A stretch of DNA of 57,283 bases, from positions 1-57,283 of IMG/VR virus record IMGVR_UViG_3300025132_000044. One strand, written 5' to 3'. The notes beneath the pieces were generated by a model. The model saw nothing but the letters and a program-made list of their open reading frames with translations. It was not told the origin of the DNA and searched no databases. Of this stretch, positions 25,679 to 36,900 are shown in pieces; position 1 is the first letter of the stretch, and each line of letters starts with the position of its first letter. The translations under genes and the position numbers were made by a program. Source of the stretch: a virus.

Positions 25679-26236
25679 ATGAAAACGTATATAATATTAG
25701 CATTAACAATTTTATTTTCTAATGCAAATTTTAGTCAATGTGTAGATCCATTTGGTAAACCATGTGATTATATTTATCAAGTAGGACAATTACCTACATA
25801 TACAATAAGAGTTTTTAAAAATAATCGAAGTAAAAATCAATATTATAAATTAGTTGCAAAAGTTAAAAAAGTATATCCATATGCTCAAATAGTAGGACAA
25901 CGATTATTAGAATGTGAAAATGAATTAGCATCGATGTCTACGGAACAAAGAAATATTAATTCTAAAAAATATTATAAACAAGTTGAGGATCAAATTAAAA
26001 CTGAATTTGATAAAGACATGAGACGGCTAACAGTTTTTGAAGGACAATTATTAATTAAATTAATAGATCGTGAATGTTCTAGAACAGGATATAATTTAGT
26101 AAAAGATTTAAGAAATGGATTTACAGCATGGGGGTATCAGCAATTTGCTAGAATATGTGGTACTAATTTAAAAAAATCATATGATCCGCATGGTGACGAT
26201 AAGGATATTGAAGAAATAATTACTTTTCTGATATAA
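25679..26236 (+). CDS. DUF4294-like protein of Bacteroidota type
   Basis: Residues 1-20 form a signal peptide (MKTYIILALTILFSNANFSQ) of flavobacterial type. The mature part follows the DUF4294 pattern: YYKLVAKVKKVYPYAQIVGQ, then RRLTVFEGQLLIKLIDRECS, then GFTAWGYQQFARICGTNLKK and SYDPHGDDKDIEEI. I know DUF4294 as a chromosomal protein of Bacteroidota with no firmly established role. Finding it full length in a phage structural region suggests capture from a host. It has its own short leader with a TATAA-type element. A cell-envelope role during infection is plausible because of the signal peptide. Confidence 0.7.
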   Translation: MKTYIILALTILFSNANFSQCVDPFGKPCDYIYQVGQLPTYTIRVFKNNRSKNQYYKLVAKVKKVYPYAQIVGQRLLECENELASMSTEQRNINSKKYYKQVEDQIKTEFDKDMRRLTVFEGQLLIKLIDRECSRTGYNLVKDLRNGFTAWGYQQFARICGTNLKKSYDPHGDDKDIEEIITFLI

Positions 26237-26241
26237 TATTA

Positions 26242-26249
26242 TATTTATT
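26242..26249 (+). promoter_or_regulatory. TATTTATT element, candidate late promoter
   Basis: Lies 19 bases before the ATG at 26269 with AGGA between. Confidence 0.45.
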
Positions 26250-26268
26250 AGTAAATAGGATTATCAAA

Positions 26269-26652
26269 ATGAATAAATTACAAACAAATATGCGAAGATT
26301 TCGAACTAAAAATTTGAATGAAGGATATGTTGATGTTGGAAAATTAGTATTTAGAAAAAAATCAATTGAATCATTAATAAAGGAAAAGGATCCTAAAAAA
26401 ATGATGCAAATAGCAAAAACTATAGTAGATGATTTAGGAGGTACAGAAGAAGCTGAAGAAACTGTACTAGGAGCGTTAGAAACAACAGAACAAATAATTC
26501 CTATAATTAAAGCAGTATTACCAGATAATCCGGTACCGGTTAATAAAAAAGTAATGGTAACATTAGTAAAAGCATTAGCTCCTAATAAATATCAAGAAAT
26601 TTATAAAGAATTAACACAAATAATCAAAAGATTAGGTGTAAATATAGTATAA
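26269..26652 (+). CDS. Small helical hypothetical protein, 127 aa
   Basis: Not recognised. A basic N-terminus (NMRRFRTKNLNEGYVDVGKL) contains L-N-E-G, a good match to the T4 prohead-protease cleavage pattern (L/I-x-E before A/G), so it may be an internal head protein whose first 18 residues act as a targeting peptide. The rest is helical, with a Val/Pro-rich turn (IKAVLPDNPVPVNKKVMVTL). It has its own TATTTATT element and is followed by the largest gap in the window. Confidence 0.6.
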   Translation: MNKLQTNMRRFRTKNLNEGYVDVGKLVFRKKSIESLIKEKDPKKMMQIAKTIVDDLGGTEEAEETVLGALETTEQIIPIIKAVLPDNPVPVNKKVMVTLVKALAPNKYQEIYKELTQIIKRLGVNIV

Positions 26653-26668
26653 TTAACTTGGATCTTTG

Positions 26669-26687
26669 AAAAATAATCATTATTTTT
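26669..26687 (+). terminator. A/T-only hairpin after a stop codon, candidate terminator
   Basis: AAAAATAAT-C-ATTATTTTT is a perfect palindrome that can fold with a 3-base loop, ending in a run of seven T. It lies 16 bases after the stop at 26652. The stem has no GC pairs, so termination would be weak. Confidence 0.4.
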
Positions 26688-26800
26688 TTAATGTAAGTAA
26701 TAAAAAGATGAAATCGTTTAATATAATGTATATTATTAAATGATGATTCGTTAGACCGATTAATTGTGTCTAACTATTAATATATAATAAACCAATACTT

Positions 26801-26828
26801 TTGATCTTTCAGTAAATTTTCTTATAAT
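26801..26828 (+). promoter_or_regulatory. Sigma-70-like promoter before the primase gene
   Basis: TTGATC (26801-26806), a 16-base spacer and TATAAT (26823-26828) lie just before the ATG at 26837. The spacing is near optimal, but the transcript would start almost at the ATG, so the mRNA would be nearly leaderless. There is no TATTTATA element here, unlike the virion genes. Confidence 0.45.
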
Positions 26829-26836
26829 AAATTAAT

Positions 26837-27781
26837 ATGAAGAACTTAAAACTACTTCAATTATTGGAATCTGTTCTAGGAAAAGGAAAACAAACATCTG
26901 GAGATAATATTGCATTTTTTTCGCCATTTACTTCTCATTATAAACCTAAATTAGAAATTAATATTAATACAAATTCAGATGGACAAAATCCATGGCATTG
27001 TTGGATATCTGATAAAAAAGGAAGATCGATACATTCATTATTTAAACAATTAAAATTATCAAAAGATAAATTTGAAAAATTAAATAAAATAATTGAAAGA
27101 TCTAAGTATAGAAATACTGCTAGTATAAAAGAAACTGAAGAAGTAATACAATTACCAGATGAATATAAGCCATTATGGTTAAAACAAAATACTCCAGACT
27201 ATCGTAATGCAATGTATTATTTAAAAACTAGAGGTATAACATTATTTGATATAATTAGATATAGAATTGGATATGCAGAATCAGGAGCATATTCTGGCAA
27301 AATTATTATTCCTAGCTATGATTCATCCGGTCAATTAAATTATTTTGTATCAAGAGCGTTTTATAAAAATGATCCATATAAACATAAAAATCCTAAAATA
27401 TCAAAAGACATTATTGGATTTGAAATGTTAATTAATTGGAATGAACCTATTATATTATGCGAAGGCGCATTTGATGCAATCACAATTAAAAGAAATGCAA
27501 TTCCACTATTTGGTAAAATAATTAATCCAATGTTACAAATAAAAATTATAGAAGAACATGTTAAAGATATTTACATATGTTTAGATCAAGATGCATTTAA
27601 AAACGCAATGGATATAGCAAAAACATTTATGGCAGAAGGATTAAATGTTTATTTTATAAAATTAGAAACAGAAGATCCTAACGAATTAGGATACAAAAAA
27701 ATTACTGAAAAAATTCAAGATACTTACAAGTTTTCATTTGAAGAAATGATGACACTGGAAATAAACTCATTATGGAAATAA
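26837..27781 (+). CDS. 61: DNA primase, DnaG/gp61 type
   Basis: The 314-residue protein has a TOPRIM domain: Glu209 in PIILCEGAFDAI and Asp250/Asp252 in DIYICLDQDAF, the metal-binding residues of DnaG-type primases. It makes RNA primers for lagging-strand synthesis, working with a gp41-type helicase. The N-terminal zinc-ribbon region (FFSPFTSHYKPKLEIN at 27-42 and WHCWIS at 53-58) aligns with the FxCPxC...WxCWxC pattern, but three of four expected Cys are replaced (Ser29, Thr32, Ser58; only Cys55 remains). It overlaps the SbcDC gene by ten bases and has a sigma-70-like promoter. Confidence 0.85.
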   Translation: MKNLKLLQLLESVLGKGKQTSGDNIAFFSPFTSHYKPKLEININTNSDGQNPWHCWISDKKGRSIHSLFKQLKLSKDKFEKLNKIIERSKYRNTASIKETEEVIQLPDEYKPLWLKQNTPDYRNAMYYLKTRGITLFDIIRYRIGYAESGAYSGKIIIPSYDSSGQLNYFVSRAFYKNDPYKHKNPKISKDIIGFEMLINWNEPIILCEGAFDAITIKRNAIPLFGKIINPMLQIKIIEEHVKDIYICLDQDAFKNAMDIAKTFMAEGLNVYFIKLETEDPNELGYKKITEKIQDTYKFSFEEMMTLEINSLWK

Positions 27782-30700
27782 AAACACTAAAAACAAATAT
27801 TCAATCAATTGATAAAATATTTCATATATCTGATATTCATATTAGGACATTAAAACGACACAAAGAATATCAAGAAGTATTTGATACATTATTTTTACAT
27901 ATTGCTCAACATGCAACGGATCAAAGTATTTGTGTAGTAACTGGAGATATAGTACATTCTAAATTAGATATGTCGCCAGAATTAATTAACATGCTAACAA
28001 AATTCTTTAATGGATTTCATATTCCAACAATTGTAATATTAGGTAATCACGATATGAATTTAAATAATTTATATAGATTAGATGCTATATCGCCAATATT
28101 AGATGTTATTGATAATACAAATATATACTTTATAAAAGAAAATGGGTTATTTAAATTTGCAAACGTTGTATTTAATCATATGGCTGTTGATGTAGCTCCA
28201 AAAGACTATATTCAAGCTAAAGACTTCGATGCTCATTATAAAGTAGCATTACATCACGGAGCTGTACATAACGCAAAAACAGATATTGGATTTCAAATAT
28301 CAAATGATCATGTTACAACAGATTTATTTGAAGGACATGATTTAACATTATTAGGTGATATACATAAGCCTGCACAATTCTTAAACAAAGAAAAAACAAT
28401 TGGATATCCTGGATCATTAATACAACAAAATCATGGAGAAGCACTTAATCACGGCATATTAGTATGGGATTTACCAGATCGATGTTCAGAATTTATTGAA
28501 ATAGAAAATAAATATGGATATGTAACCTTTGAGGTAGATAATGGTAAAATTATTAATTCTCCTAAACGTGTTCCTAATAAACCTAGAGTACGAATTAAAT
28601 TTAATGATACTGATGCATCTGATATTAAAAAGTTAATTGCAACTATTAGAAAAAAATATAAAGTTCAAGATATATCTATACAACGATCTGCAAATCATAT
28701 TGATAATAATCAAAATGGATCAATTGCAATTGGAAATGTTAGAGATGTAGAACATCAAAATAATTTAATAACAACGTTTATTGAAGATAATTATCCAGAA
28801 GCAGATAAAAAAGAATTAGATGCTATACGACATATTAATAGAACAATTAACTCAAAACTGCCAATACTAGAATCTGTAAGAAATGTAACATGGCATCCAA
28901 TATCATTTGAATTTAATAATATGTTTTCATATGGCGAAAATAATAAAGTAGATTTTTCAAAATTATCTGATGTTATAGGATTATTTGCAGCAAATGCATC
29001 AGGTAAATCATCACTTTTAGATGCAATAACATATACAATATTTGATAAATGTAGTAAAACAAGTAAATCAAAAGAAGTTTTAAATAATAAAAAGTCTGGA
29101 TTTAAAGGAGTATTTAAATTTATGTTAAACAATAAATTATATACTATCGAGCGAGAAGGAATAACATTAAAACATGGCCATGTTAAAGTAAATGTAAATT
29201 TTTACAATGAAGATCAAAATTTAAATGGAGAAGAAAGAAGTGATACAAATAAAAGTATTAGAAGATATTTAGGAACGTACGATGATTTTATTTTAACTGC
29301 ATTTTCATTACAAGCAGATAATAATAATTTTATAGAAAAATCTCAAAGAGAACGAAAAGATTTATTATCACAATTTCTTGATACAACAGTATTTGAACAA
29401 CTATACCATTTAGCATCAGAAGAAATAAAAGAAACTTCTGGTAAATTAAAAGAATATAAAAAAACTGATTTTGGTTTAATTATACGTGAATCGGATGATA
29501 TAATTTTAAAAAATCAAGATAAAATTATTGAATTGGAAAAAGGAGATACTGATTTACAAGAATCAAGAAATAATCTACAAAATCAAATAGTAGAATTAAT
29601 TGAGTCTAAACAACCAATGTCATATGATGGTCCAAATATCAAAAAACTACAACAAGATGAATCATCTTTAATTAAAGAAATTGAAGATATAGATATTAAT
29701 TGTAATTCATTAGAAAATAAAATTAATAGTAATAAATCTAATATATCATCATATCAAACAACAATTAATAAAGATCAATTTGAAAAAATATCAAACGAAT
29801 TATCAGATATTATTAAGAAAAAAGATGTAATATCAAATGAAATAAGTACATTAACAAGTTTAATAACTTCACAAAAAAAGAAAATAGATCATTTAAAAAC
29901 TCATGAATATGATGATACATGTAAATATTGTATTGAAAATATATTTGTTAAAGATGCATTAGAAGCAAAAAGATTACTTCCTGGAAATGAATTACATTTA
30001 AAAAATAAAATAGGAGCAGCTGAATTCTTTCAACAACGTATTGATAGATTAAATTCTTCAATTCATGAATATCAAGAAAAAATAAATTTAAAAAATAAAA
30101 TTGAAAAATTAGAATTACAATTACAAATTTTAGAAAGCGATATACAAACAAAAGAATCAGAATTAGAAACTAATGCTGAACGACAAGAATTATTTCGAAA
30201 AAATGAATCAGCTATTACTTATAATGAAACTATAGATAAAAAAATAGAATCAAAAAAGAAATTAATTTCTGAAACCACAACGTTAATAAAAGATATTACA
30301 GATAAAATTAAATCAAATCACGGAGAAATAGAAGTTGCTAAAACACAAAAGAAAACAGCATTAGAACAATTGGATACATATAAACAATTAGAAACTGAAT
30401 ATAAAGCATATGAATATTATTTACAATCTGTAAAGCGTGATGGTGTTCCTTATGAATTAATTAAAAAAGCGTTACCTAAAATTGAAACAGAAATAAACAA
30501 TGTATTAAATCAAGTAGTAGATTTTAATATGGTGTTAAATACAGATGGTAAAAATATTAACGGATATATTATATACGACGAAGATAATTTCTGGCCATTA
30601 GAATTAACATCTGGTATGGAAAGATTTATATCATCATTAGCAATTCGTGTAGCATTAATTAATGTTTCTGCATTACCAAGACCAAATTTTATAGCTATTG

Positions 30701-30882
30701 ACGAAGGTTGGGGTAGTTTAGATAGAGAACATATTTCTGCAGTTACTAATTTATTTGAATATTTTAGAACCAAATTTGATTTTTCTATCATTATATCGCA
30801 TGTCGAATCAATGAGAGATATGGTAGATAACTTAATTGAAGTAAATAAGATTAAAAATTTCAGCCAGATTCTACATACATAA
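27772..30882 (+). CDS. 47-46: Fused SbcD-SbcC (gp47-gp46) recombination nuclease/ATPase
   Basis: One 1036-residue chain holds both halves of the Mre11-Rad50 complex. The nuclease half has HISDIH (18-23), VVTGDIVHSK (56-64) and LGNHDMN (90-96). The ATPase half starts near residue 375 (FEFNNMFSYG) with Walker A ANASGKSS (407-414), a long coiled coil with the zinc-hook CKYC (Cys717/Cys720), the signature LTSGMERFISSLA (about 941-954) and Walker B FIAIDEGWGS (974-983). T4 encodes these as separate genes. The complex processes DNA ends for recombination-dependent replication and helps degrade host DNA. The fusion would enforce 1:1 stoichiometry. It overlaps the primase gene. Confidence 0.9.
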   Translation: MEIKTLKTNIQSIDKIFHISDIHIRTLKRHKEYQEVFDTLFLHIAQHATDQSICVVTGDIVHSKLDMSPELINMLTKFFNGFHIPTIVILGNHDMNLNNLYRLDAISPILDVIDNTNIYFIKENGLFKFANVVFNHMAVDVAPKDYIQAKDFDAHYKVALHHGAVHNAKTDIGFQISNDHVTTDLFEGHDLTLLGDIHKPAQFLNKEKTIGYPGSLIQQNHGEALNHGILVWDLPDRCSEFIEIENKYGYVTFEVDNGKIINSPKRVPNKPRVRIKFNDTDASDIKKLIATIRKKYKVQDISIQRSANHIDNNQNGSIAIGNVRDVEHQNNLITTFIEDNYPEADKKELDAIRHINRTINSKLPILESVRNVTWHPISFEFNNMFSYGENNKVDFSKLSDVIGLFAANASGKSSLLDAITYTIFDKCSKTSKSKEVLNNKKSGFKGVFKFMLNNKLYTIEREGITLKHGHVKVNVNFYNEDQNLNGEERSDTNKSIRRYLGTYDDFILTAFSLQADNNNFIEKSQRERKDLLSQFLDTTVFEQLYHLASEEIKETSGKLKEYKKTDFGLIIRESDDIILKNQDKIIELEKGDTDLQESRNNLQNQIVELIESKQPMSYDGPNIKKLQQDESSLIKEIEDIDINCNSLENKINSNKSNISSYQTTINKDQFEKISNELSDIIKKKDVISNEISTLTSLITSQKKKIDHLKTHEYDDTCKYCIENIFVKDALEAKRLLPGNELHLKNKIGAAEFFQQRIDRLNSSIHEYQEKINLKNKIEKLELQLQILESDIQTKESELETNAERQELFRKNESAITYNETIDKKIESKKKLISETTTLIKDITDKIKSNHGEIEVAKTQKKTALEQLDTYKQLETEYKAYEYYLQSVKRDGVPYELIKKALPKIETEINNVLNQVVDFNMVLNTDGKNINGYIIYDEDNFWPLELTSGMERFISSLAIRVALINVSALPRPNFIAIDEGWGSLDREHISAVTNLFEYFRTKFDFSIIISHVESMRDMVDNLIEVNKIKNFSQILHT

Positions 30883-30890
30883 TATTTATA
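30883..30890 (+). promoter_or_regulatory. TATTTATA element, candidate late promoter of the fibre gene
   Basis: Starts right after the SbcDC stop and lies 18 bases before the ATG at 30909. Confidence 0.5.
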
Positions 30891-30908
30891 AAAAAAGAAT
30901 ATTATAGT

Positions 30909-33900
30909 ATGAAGAAAGCTATAGCTAATTTACAGAACTTAGATCGTTTAGATACATATATTACAGATACATCATTATTATCTCCTAATATATTTAATAT
31001 TACACTTTTACCTGATAAATTAACATTAGGTAAAAATTTATTTAAATTAAAAGGAGTACCTAATATATTTCAACCAGGTACTGATTTACAAATTGAAATT
31101 TTAGATTCTAATGGTAATCCAATTTATCATGAAGTGGTTAATAAAATTGATCCAGATAATTCAAGATTTATTGCAATTTATATTTATGACAATACTCCAA
31201 GTGGAGATTGTTTAATAACATTAGCTGCAACATTAGATTCATATAATAACGAATCAATTCCTGCGAGTTGGAGAAATATTGTTAATGCAAAATGGAGTGT
31301 AACTACTCCAGTCGATACAAAATCACCTAATGTAAATAATATTATATTTGATTCATTAAATTTACCAGAAGCAACCGTTTCAGAACAAATTGGAGTACGT
31401 TTAGATAGACAATATAATGATAATACTCAATTTCCAATTTTTTCAGATGGATTAATTGAATTTGAAACCAAAGAAAATTCATCTATAGCAAAAATAACTG
31501 GAGGAGAATTTAGACCAGATATGGTTGGAGGAACATTAACAGTTACATCGCCAGTAAATCCTACACCGTTATCAACTATACCAACATCTTCTGCTAGAAT
31601 ATATTCTTCTACTATTAAAAAAGTATTAAGTAAAGATTTTATACAATTAGATAATAAATTTGTATTTACATTAAGTCAAAGTTTATCTCAACATCAATAT
31701 ACAAAATTTGATCCATCTTCATATACTATAGAATATGAAGCAGCTCCAAATTATATAGGTACCCAACATTCTGAATCATTTGCATTAACTGAAATTACAA
31801 AATTAGATCCAGCAATTGGGGATATTTCAAGAATTAAATTATATATTAATAGTTCAGCAACAATTGGAACATTTGAATTAATTAATGATATCTTATTAGA
31901 ACCAACTGAAATATTTGTAGATGCAACTGGATCAATATTACCAGATGTTGGAGTTGGTTTTTTTACATCTCAAAGCATTATTGATGAATATTGGGAATCA
32001 CATACATATATTGGAAAAACAGAAGATGGTGCGCCTACATTAACATTTACAACAAGCTCATTAAATAATGCTGTTTCAATATTACCTTCGATTGATTATT
32101 CAAATGATGATAGTGTTTTAATATTTCAAACAAAAGAATCATTACCAGGAGTATTTGTAGAAAATTCTGAATATAAAATAATCTTTGACGCAATTGCAAC
32201 AAAAAATTCTTTAAGTAATTTTCAATCTCCTAAACTTTCAATATATTTATCAGGCTCATCTTTTTTTAATGATGTTGTAAATACATTAAACGGAGCTTTA
32301 CCAGTATCATTAGGAAGAAAAATTGGTGAACTAGTAATTGATGCTAATCAACAGCGATTAGATGATCAACAATTTGTATTTAATGCTGATAAAACAGGTA
32401 ATGGATCTTTATTATTTGTTATAGAATCTGGAGAATGGCAATTTTCAGATATTAGAACATTGACATCAGCTGAAAATGGATTCACAGAAAATTATACAAG
32501 ATTTAGAACAGATATACCAGTAAAACATAAATCAAATAATGAGTTACAATTTAAAATAGAATATTATAATATAGCTGGTGTTAAAAGTGAACATGAAACA
32601 ATTATAGGAAATAAAGTATTTGAAGGAGGAAATCGTTATATCGACGGCGATTTTTCAATGTTAACTGGTTCATTAACCGTAGCAGATTCTTTAAATTCAG
32701 GTGTTGAAATTGTAGGACTTCAAAATACTGGATATATTAGATCATTAGGATATGAAGGATTTAATCAAGCAACCGGGTCTGGAGGAGGATTTTTATTATT
32801 TTCAGGATCTGCTTTACCACAACAGTCAGAAACATCATATAGTGGAGTTGGTTTAGAATTAGTTGCAAACGAAAATAATTTTTTTAAATATAGAACAGAT
32901 CCTAGTATATTAGACATACATACACAAACATTCTTTTTAGGAAATGAAGCAACTCAATTCATAAGTGGATCTGCAGGACAATTAGAAATATCTTCTTCAG
33001 GATATCATATACAAAATAACGGAGATATTACAGCTTCTAGAATATTAATTGAAGGCGGTACTATAACAGATAATGTAACAATTTTAGGATCTGTCTCTGC
33101 TAATAGTATATTAACACCAGCAATAATTAATGGAAATCCTTCAAACGAAAATAATGCATCTTCATCAATTTCAGATCAAGGATTTGCAAGATTTGTATCT
33201 GCATCTATTGCAGGGTTTGTTGTTAATACTGAAGAAATAAAATCTGCAGATGAATCATTAAGATTAAAATCAGAAGGTCAAATAACGGCATCAAGAGTTT
33301 TATTAGAAGGAGGAACAATAACAGATGGAGTAACAATTTTAGGATCTGTTACAGCAAATAGTATTCAGACTCCAGCTACAATAGGAGGATCTCCTTCAAC
33401 TCCAGCAAATGCATCATCTTCTATATCTTCTACCGGACTTGCAATATTTAAGTCTGCATCAATTGGTGGATGGGATATAACAACTGGCTCAATTGAAGGC
33501 GGTAATCTTATAATGAAACCCGAAGGTATATTACAAACAAAAGATTTTGCTAGTGGATTTAAAGGATGGAAAATATCATCACAAGGAAATGGTACTGCAG
33601 AATTTGAAAATGTAAGAATTAGAGGTACCTTAAGAACAACTACATTTGAAAAAGAATCAGTTAATGCTATTGGAGGACAAGTTTGGGTTGCAAATGCAAC
33701 TACAATAACAGGATCGGGAGTTGCAGCTACTGATACTACGATGTCAGTAAAAAATGCTAGTGGATTTGCTGTTGATGAAATATTATTAGCTAAAAAAGTT
33801 GATTCAACCGGATTTCAGACAGAATATTTACTAGTTGAATCTGCTTCATTAGATGGAGATAATTCAAATGAAGATGAAGTGTTTGGTAGAATATATGTTC

Positions 33901-36900
33901 AGCGTGGATATGGATCTGGTAGTGGTGGTGACTTTGTAGGTGACTTAGCTTCAACATCACAATCATATGATGAAGGACAAGTTATAGTATCAACAGGAAA
34001 AATTGGTACTGGGTATATTAAGATAAATGCAAATCCTAATGACACTGATACTCCATTTATTGATATTGTTGAAAGAACTGGTAGTGGATTATATGATGTA
34101 CAATTGAAAGCAAGATTAGGAGATCTTAAAGGATTAGCTAATTCTGATAGAGTATTCGGAAATTCAAATCCAGGCTTTGGATTACAAACAGATAATGTAT
34201 TTTTGCAAGGAGGTATTAGAGCTAATACAGGTTCTATTGGAGGAATACATTTAGAAGATAATAAATTATATATTGGAGTTGGAAACCATGCAAACGCAGA
34301 TACTGGATTTTATGTTGATTCTAGTTCTAAATTTTCATTAGGAGATAAATTAACATGGGATGGGTCTGCATTAACTGTACGAGGGCAATTAAGATTAGAT
34401 TCAGGACAAAATGTACAAGATGCTATTAATGAAGCCACTGCTTCAAATACAGCAAAAACATTAGTTTTAACTTCAGATTCACAAATTTTTGCATTTGAAA
34501 GTGCAAGTGATAGCACAGCAGATCCAACTAATATTATATTTAAAATAGCTCAACAGAATTTAAATGCTAGTATATCTGCTAGTAATATTACTATTACAAC
34601 CCCCGCAGGAGCAGCTGTTACAAATTTTGATTTTGATACCGGAAGCGTTTCTCCAAATTCATCAGTACCACCGTTATATAGTGGTGTAGTTAGCGGAAGT
34701 TTAACATTTGCAGGAGCTTTGGATGCTGGAGGTTTAAATAGCGATAAAACAAATCTTCCAGTAACTATAGTTGCAACAAGGGATGGATTATCAGACACTA
34801 CAACTATATTCAAAATACAAGGTGGCTCATCTGGGTCTGATGGTGTTAGTGGGCAAAGTGCTAAATCATTAGTAGCATCTGTAGATTCTCAAGTATTTGC
34901 ATTTGATAGCGCTAGTGACAATACAGCCGATCCATCAAATATTATATTTAGTTTTAATCAACAAAACTTAACAAGAGCATTAGCATCAACAGATGTACAA
35001 GTTAAAACAGCTGGAGGTTCTGATATAACTGGATTTAGTTTTGATAATAACAGTATAACAAGCGGAACAGGTATAGTTAGTGGTAGTATAGTATTTGCAA
35101 GTGCATTAGGTAGCGGAGGTGTAGGAGCAGATAAAGCAAATCTACCAATAACAATTACAGCTAGTTTAGACGATTTAACAGATATTATAAAAGTATTTAA
35201 AGTTCAAGGTGGATCATCTGGTTCTGATGGTACAGACGGTACAGATGCGGTAACAGCATTTTTAACCAATGAAGCTCATACATTTGCGTCATTAAACAAT
35301 GGAACAATCGTTTCATTTACAGGAGGAACTTCAGATATGGAAGTATTTGAAGGTATTACAAATGTTACTGCAAATTACACATTCACCGGATCTAATTCAG
35401 ATGGTGTTACCGCAACTAGTTCAAGCAATAGCCTTACTATAACTGGAATGAGTTCTGATAGCGGATCTATTAACTTTACTGCAAAATCAGCGAGTGTTAG
35501 CTTAACCAAAACAATGACATTGGCTAAATCTAAACAAGGAACACAAGGACTATCAGGAGCAAATGCTAAATTATTAACAGTAACGTCAGACTCACAAGTA
35601 TTTTCATTTCCATCTGCGTCATCCAATACACCAATTGATAATGATATATTGTTTATAATTAATCAACAAAATTTATCAACAGAAATTGATAGTTCTGAAA
35701 TTTCAATTACTACACCAGGAGGATCTGCAATAACTGGCTTTTCATTAAAAACTGATGTGGCAAATAATTCTGGATTATTTACAGGTGAAGTTTCTGCTAG
35801 CATTTCATTTACTGGTGCAACGGATGCAGGAGGATTAAATTCAAACAAATCAAATTTACCGTTAACTATCACAGTATCATCTGGATCATTGAATGACACA
35901 ACAAAAATCTTTAAATTAGAAGGAGGAAGTTCAGGTTCAGACGGAACAGACGGAACAGACGGAGTTACAGCATTTTTAACTAATGAATCTCATACTTTTC
36001 CAGCAGATCAAACTGGTACAATTGCATCATTTGCTGGTGGAGAAACAGAAATGGAGGTTTTTGAAGGTATTACAAATGTTACTACAAATTATACCTTTAC
36101 AGGATCTAATTCTGAAGGAGTAACTGCTACCAGTTCAAGTAATAGTTTAACAATTACAGGATTATCAAAAGATTCTGGATCAGTTAATTTTACAGCTAAA
36201 TCCGCTAGCGTATCAATTACTAAGACAATGTCGTTAGCTAAATCCAGACAAGGTCAATCTTCAATAACTGCATTTTTAACTAATGAGTCCCAAACATTCC
36301 CAGCTAATTCATCTGGTGTTGTTTCTAGTTTTGCTGATGGAACAACTATAATGGAAGTATTTAATGGACTAAATAATGTAACTTCCAGCTTTGCATTTAC
36401 TGGATCAAATACAGACGGAGTTACAGCAACTAGTTCTAGTAATGAAATACAAGTAACCGGAATGGCACATGATTCTGGTTCTATAACATTTACAGCAAAA
36501 TCTGGATCAGGTGACGGATTAGTTTCAATTTCAAAAATATTTTCATTAGCTAAATCAAGAGCTGGAGTAGACGGATCAGGTGCAAGTGCCAGAATGTTAT
36601 CAGTAACAACAGATTCTCAAATATTTTCATTTGCGTCTGCATCATCAGATATTGCATTAGATGATGATATATTAATAATAATTAATCATCAAAATTTAAC
36701 TAGTTCACCATTACCAAGTGATATTACAATAAAAGATTCAAATGGTACTACCATAACAAATCCTACATTTGTTTCATCATCCACATCAGGCACTGGTCAA
36801 GTTTCTGGTAGTATAACATTTAGTAGTACATTGAGTGGTACTAAAAGTAAATTGCCTATAACAATTGAAGCGTCAAAAGATTCTGTTAGTGATATAACAA

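Larger units (their letters stand above)
26653..26836 (+). ncRNA. 184-base non-coding gap with three hairpins, possible small RNA or leader
   Basis: No open frame worth reporting is present. The gap holds an A/T palindrome (26669-26687), an 11-bp stem with one G-U pair (arms 26713-26723 and 26734-26744) and a 7-bp stem (arms 26750-26756 and 26768-26774). It ends with a sigma-70-like promoter (26801-26828) for the primase gene. GATCTTT occurs twice (26661-26667 and 26803-26809). It is the longest non-coding stretch in the window and lies at the border between virion and replication genes. An RNA gene is possible but unproven; it may simply be a terminator plus promoter region. Confidence 0.35.
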
